The notes under the pieces: generated by a model
Told to the model about the DNA's origin: nothing
The model's database searches: none
The model's input: only the letters and a program-made list of their open reading frames with translations
In this document: piece by piece, positions 63,582 through 64,000 of the stretch
Position numbering within the stretch: position 1 is the first letter of the stretch
Layout: every line of letters begins with the position of its first letter
Translations under genes and position numbers: made by a program
Assembly (NCBI GenBank): GCA_023653785.1
Contig: JAMKCH010084939.1
Coordinates: forward strand, 1-64,000
Length of the DNA stretch: 64,000 nt
Direction of reading: 5' to 3'
DNA from: Ophioderma brevispina
Lineage: Eukaryota; Echinodermata; Ophiuroidea; Amphilepidida; Ophiodermatidae

Positions 63582-64000
63582 TTCATTTATTGCCTTCAGC
63601 ATCGGTTCCAAAAAATTCAAGGGCACAGGACAAGGGTACACAATGAAACGCTTGATTTCCCCGTGCTCTAAAGCCTAGTGATTTGTTTTAAACTGATTGC
63701 AGGGGCAACGCATCCTATTACGTGGCAATTTCTACGGCAAATCAAAATGATAGCCAAATTGCCACTACCCAAAAGATGAGTTGACTCTGACGAAGAAGTA
63801 CTTTGGTTAGCCTCTTAATGTGTTGTAGCAAAGGTCTTACTAAATACTTTCATGAAAATCCTTGACAATCGTGGGAGCAAAACATCGGACAGTCTGGGGA
63901 AAGTGCTTCAGTGGTGTGAAAACAGACTCCGTTGTAGAAGTAACTCAATATCTGGTGACAAACATCAAAGTCCTCACCATTGAGCTCGGCTCGTCTGTTA
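63582..64000. other. Stretch with no recognisable element
   Basis: No frame over 60 codons with support; the window ends here. Confidence 0.35.

Overview
Eukaryotic, non-coding-dominated DNA. No open reading frame exceeds about 155 codons, there is no operon-like packing, and the sequence is AT-rich and full of short transposon remnants, tRNA-derived SINEs, hairpins, microsatellites and satellite-like arrays. Two SINE families, hAT-, Tc1/mariner- and piggyBac-type terminal repeats and frequent TAGGCCTA-like words fit a marine invertebrate genome. An echinoderm or hemichordate is my best guess, but this is inference; no host gene was recognised that would fix the taxon.

Layout. 1-9 kb: mostly unique DNA with a reverse-oriented SINE (2.07-2.39 kb), a striking cluster of nine copies of the 15-mer GTGAACARCGTTATC (3.5-6.8 kb), a perfect 217-bp direct duplication around a poly(A)-tailed 143-bp insert (4.78-5.35 kb), and a full-length tRNA-derived SINE (7.8-8.2 kb). 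8.8-16.4 kb: a run of small DNA transposons (TTAA-type, hAT-type and TA-type MITEs), a 151-base T run, and the best protein-coding candidate in the window: a minus-strand exon at 14.73-15.08 kb encoding a type II membrane-protein-like N-terminus with consensus splice sites. 18.1-19.05 kb is a large imperfect palindrome. 22-23.8 kb is GC-rich with a degenerate tandem repeat. 25.57-26.90 kb is a complete but decayed Tc1-like element with a recognisable transposase pseudogene.

34.35-43.2 kb is a nested segmental-duplication block: four tandem ~450-bp units, then three copies of a larger unit. One of these copies carries two transposon insertions (36.62-37.82 kb and 38.26-39.08 kb) whose empty sites can be read in the sister copy. 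44.2-44.44 kb holds a 20-bp perfect palindrome centred on CACGTG followed by a candidate first coding exon with a consensus donor. The last 20 kb holds AACGTT-rich repeats, two hAT-like MITEs with CCCGGGG ends, a decayed minisatellite (57.7-60 kb), interstitial CCTAA-rich DNA and 'AAAATGGCGGC' repeats.

No coherent multi-gene pathway is visible. Genes, if any, appear only as isolated exons; most of the window would be intronic or intergenic.
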